A DNA stretch of 13,187 nucleotides from an uncultured Oscillospiraceae bacterium (GTDB taxonomy: Bacteria > Bacillota > Clostridia > Oscillospirales > Oscillospiraceae): contig CAJTLI010000051.1 of NCBI GenBank assembly GCA_910577525.1, forward strand, positions 1-13,187, in the 5' to 3' direction. A program made the translations under genes and the position numbers. The notes below the pieces were generated by a model. That model made no database searches, was not told where the DNA came from, and worked only from the letters and a program-made list of their open reading frames with translations. Every line of letters begins with the position of its first letter. The stretch's first letter is position 1. Below, one piece after another: positions 13,111-13,187 of the stretch.

Positions 13111-13187
13111 TCCAATAAACGTCCCGAAATAAGCAATGCCATTAAGTTAACCAGATATTCCCAAGCAAAGCGCAAAAAAGCACTTGA

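Overview
The window looks like chromosome from a GC-rich, spore-forming Clostridia member. Evidence is the GC-ending codon bias, consensus sigma-A promoters, strong AGGAGG ribosome binding sites, a SpoVT C-terminal half and CCA-encoding tRNA genes. A gut Oscillospiraceae-type organism (Flavonifractor/Lawsonibacter-like) is my inference, not something the sequence proves.

Region 1 (1 to about 2330) is the right end of an integrated mobile element. It holds a small element-type ORF and a large serine recombinase read towards the chromosome. The last 147 codons of that recombinase frame are not recombinase. From about nt 2325 they match SpoVT, starting at the GDPLEI motif where the AbrB domain ends and running through the GAF domain to the normal SpoVT C-terminus, followed by a strong terminator. 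The simplest reading is that the element sits inside spoVT after roughly 30 codons, and that the recombinase frame now runs into the cut host gene. This is the most striking feature of the window: it resembles intervening elements that interrupt other sporulation genes and are excised during spore development.

Region 2 (2880-8451) is ordinary GC-rich chromosome. It has a MarR regulator translationally coupled to a 1026-residue fused ABC exporter, a convergent CmpB-family membrane protein, and an aspartate carbamoyltransferase. The carbamoyltransferase carries a PyrI-like Cys4 zinc tail on the catalytic chain, without the allosteric domain.

Region 3 (8495-9800) is a tRNA operon, Gly(TCC)-Arg(TCT)-His(GTG)-Gln(TTG)-Lys(TTT). 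Its spacers carry repeated modules of about 80-125 bp, each able to form two or three hairpins. One hairpin keeps its pairing while its sequence changes between copies. A further inverted copy of the module head lies at the end of the ABC exporter gene.

Region 4 (9800-13187) is AT-richer and looks assembled from acquired pieces. A MepR/MepA-like pair (MarR regulator plus MATE efflux pump) has the same 15-bp sequence upstream of both genes. It runs head-on into a REC-GGDEF diguanylate cyclase gene that has lost its natural 3' end: its frame stays open antisense through about 850 bp of the pump gene. The cyclase start also looks damaged, by an apparent 1-base loss in an A run. The last frame, at the right edge, may be the C-terminal remnant of a TetR-type regulator.

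Functionally the window pairs two MarR-controlled exporters with a mobile element that probably controls, or has broken, a sporulation regulator.
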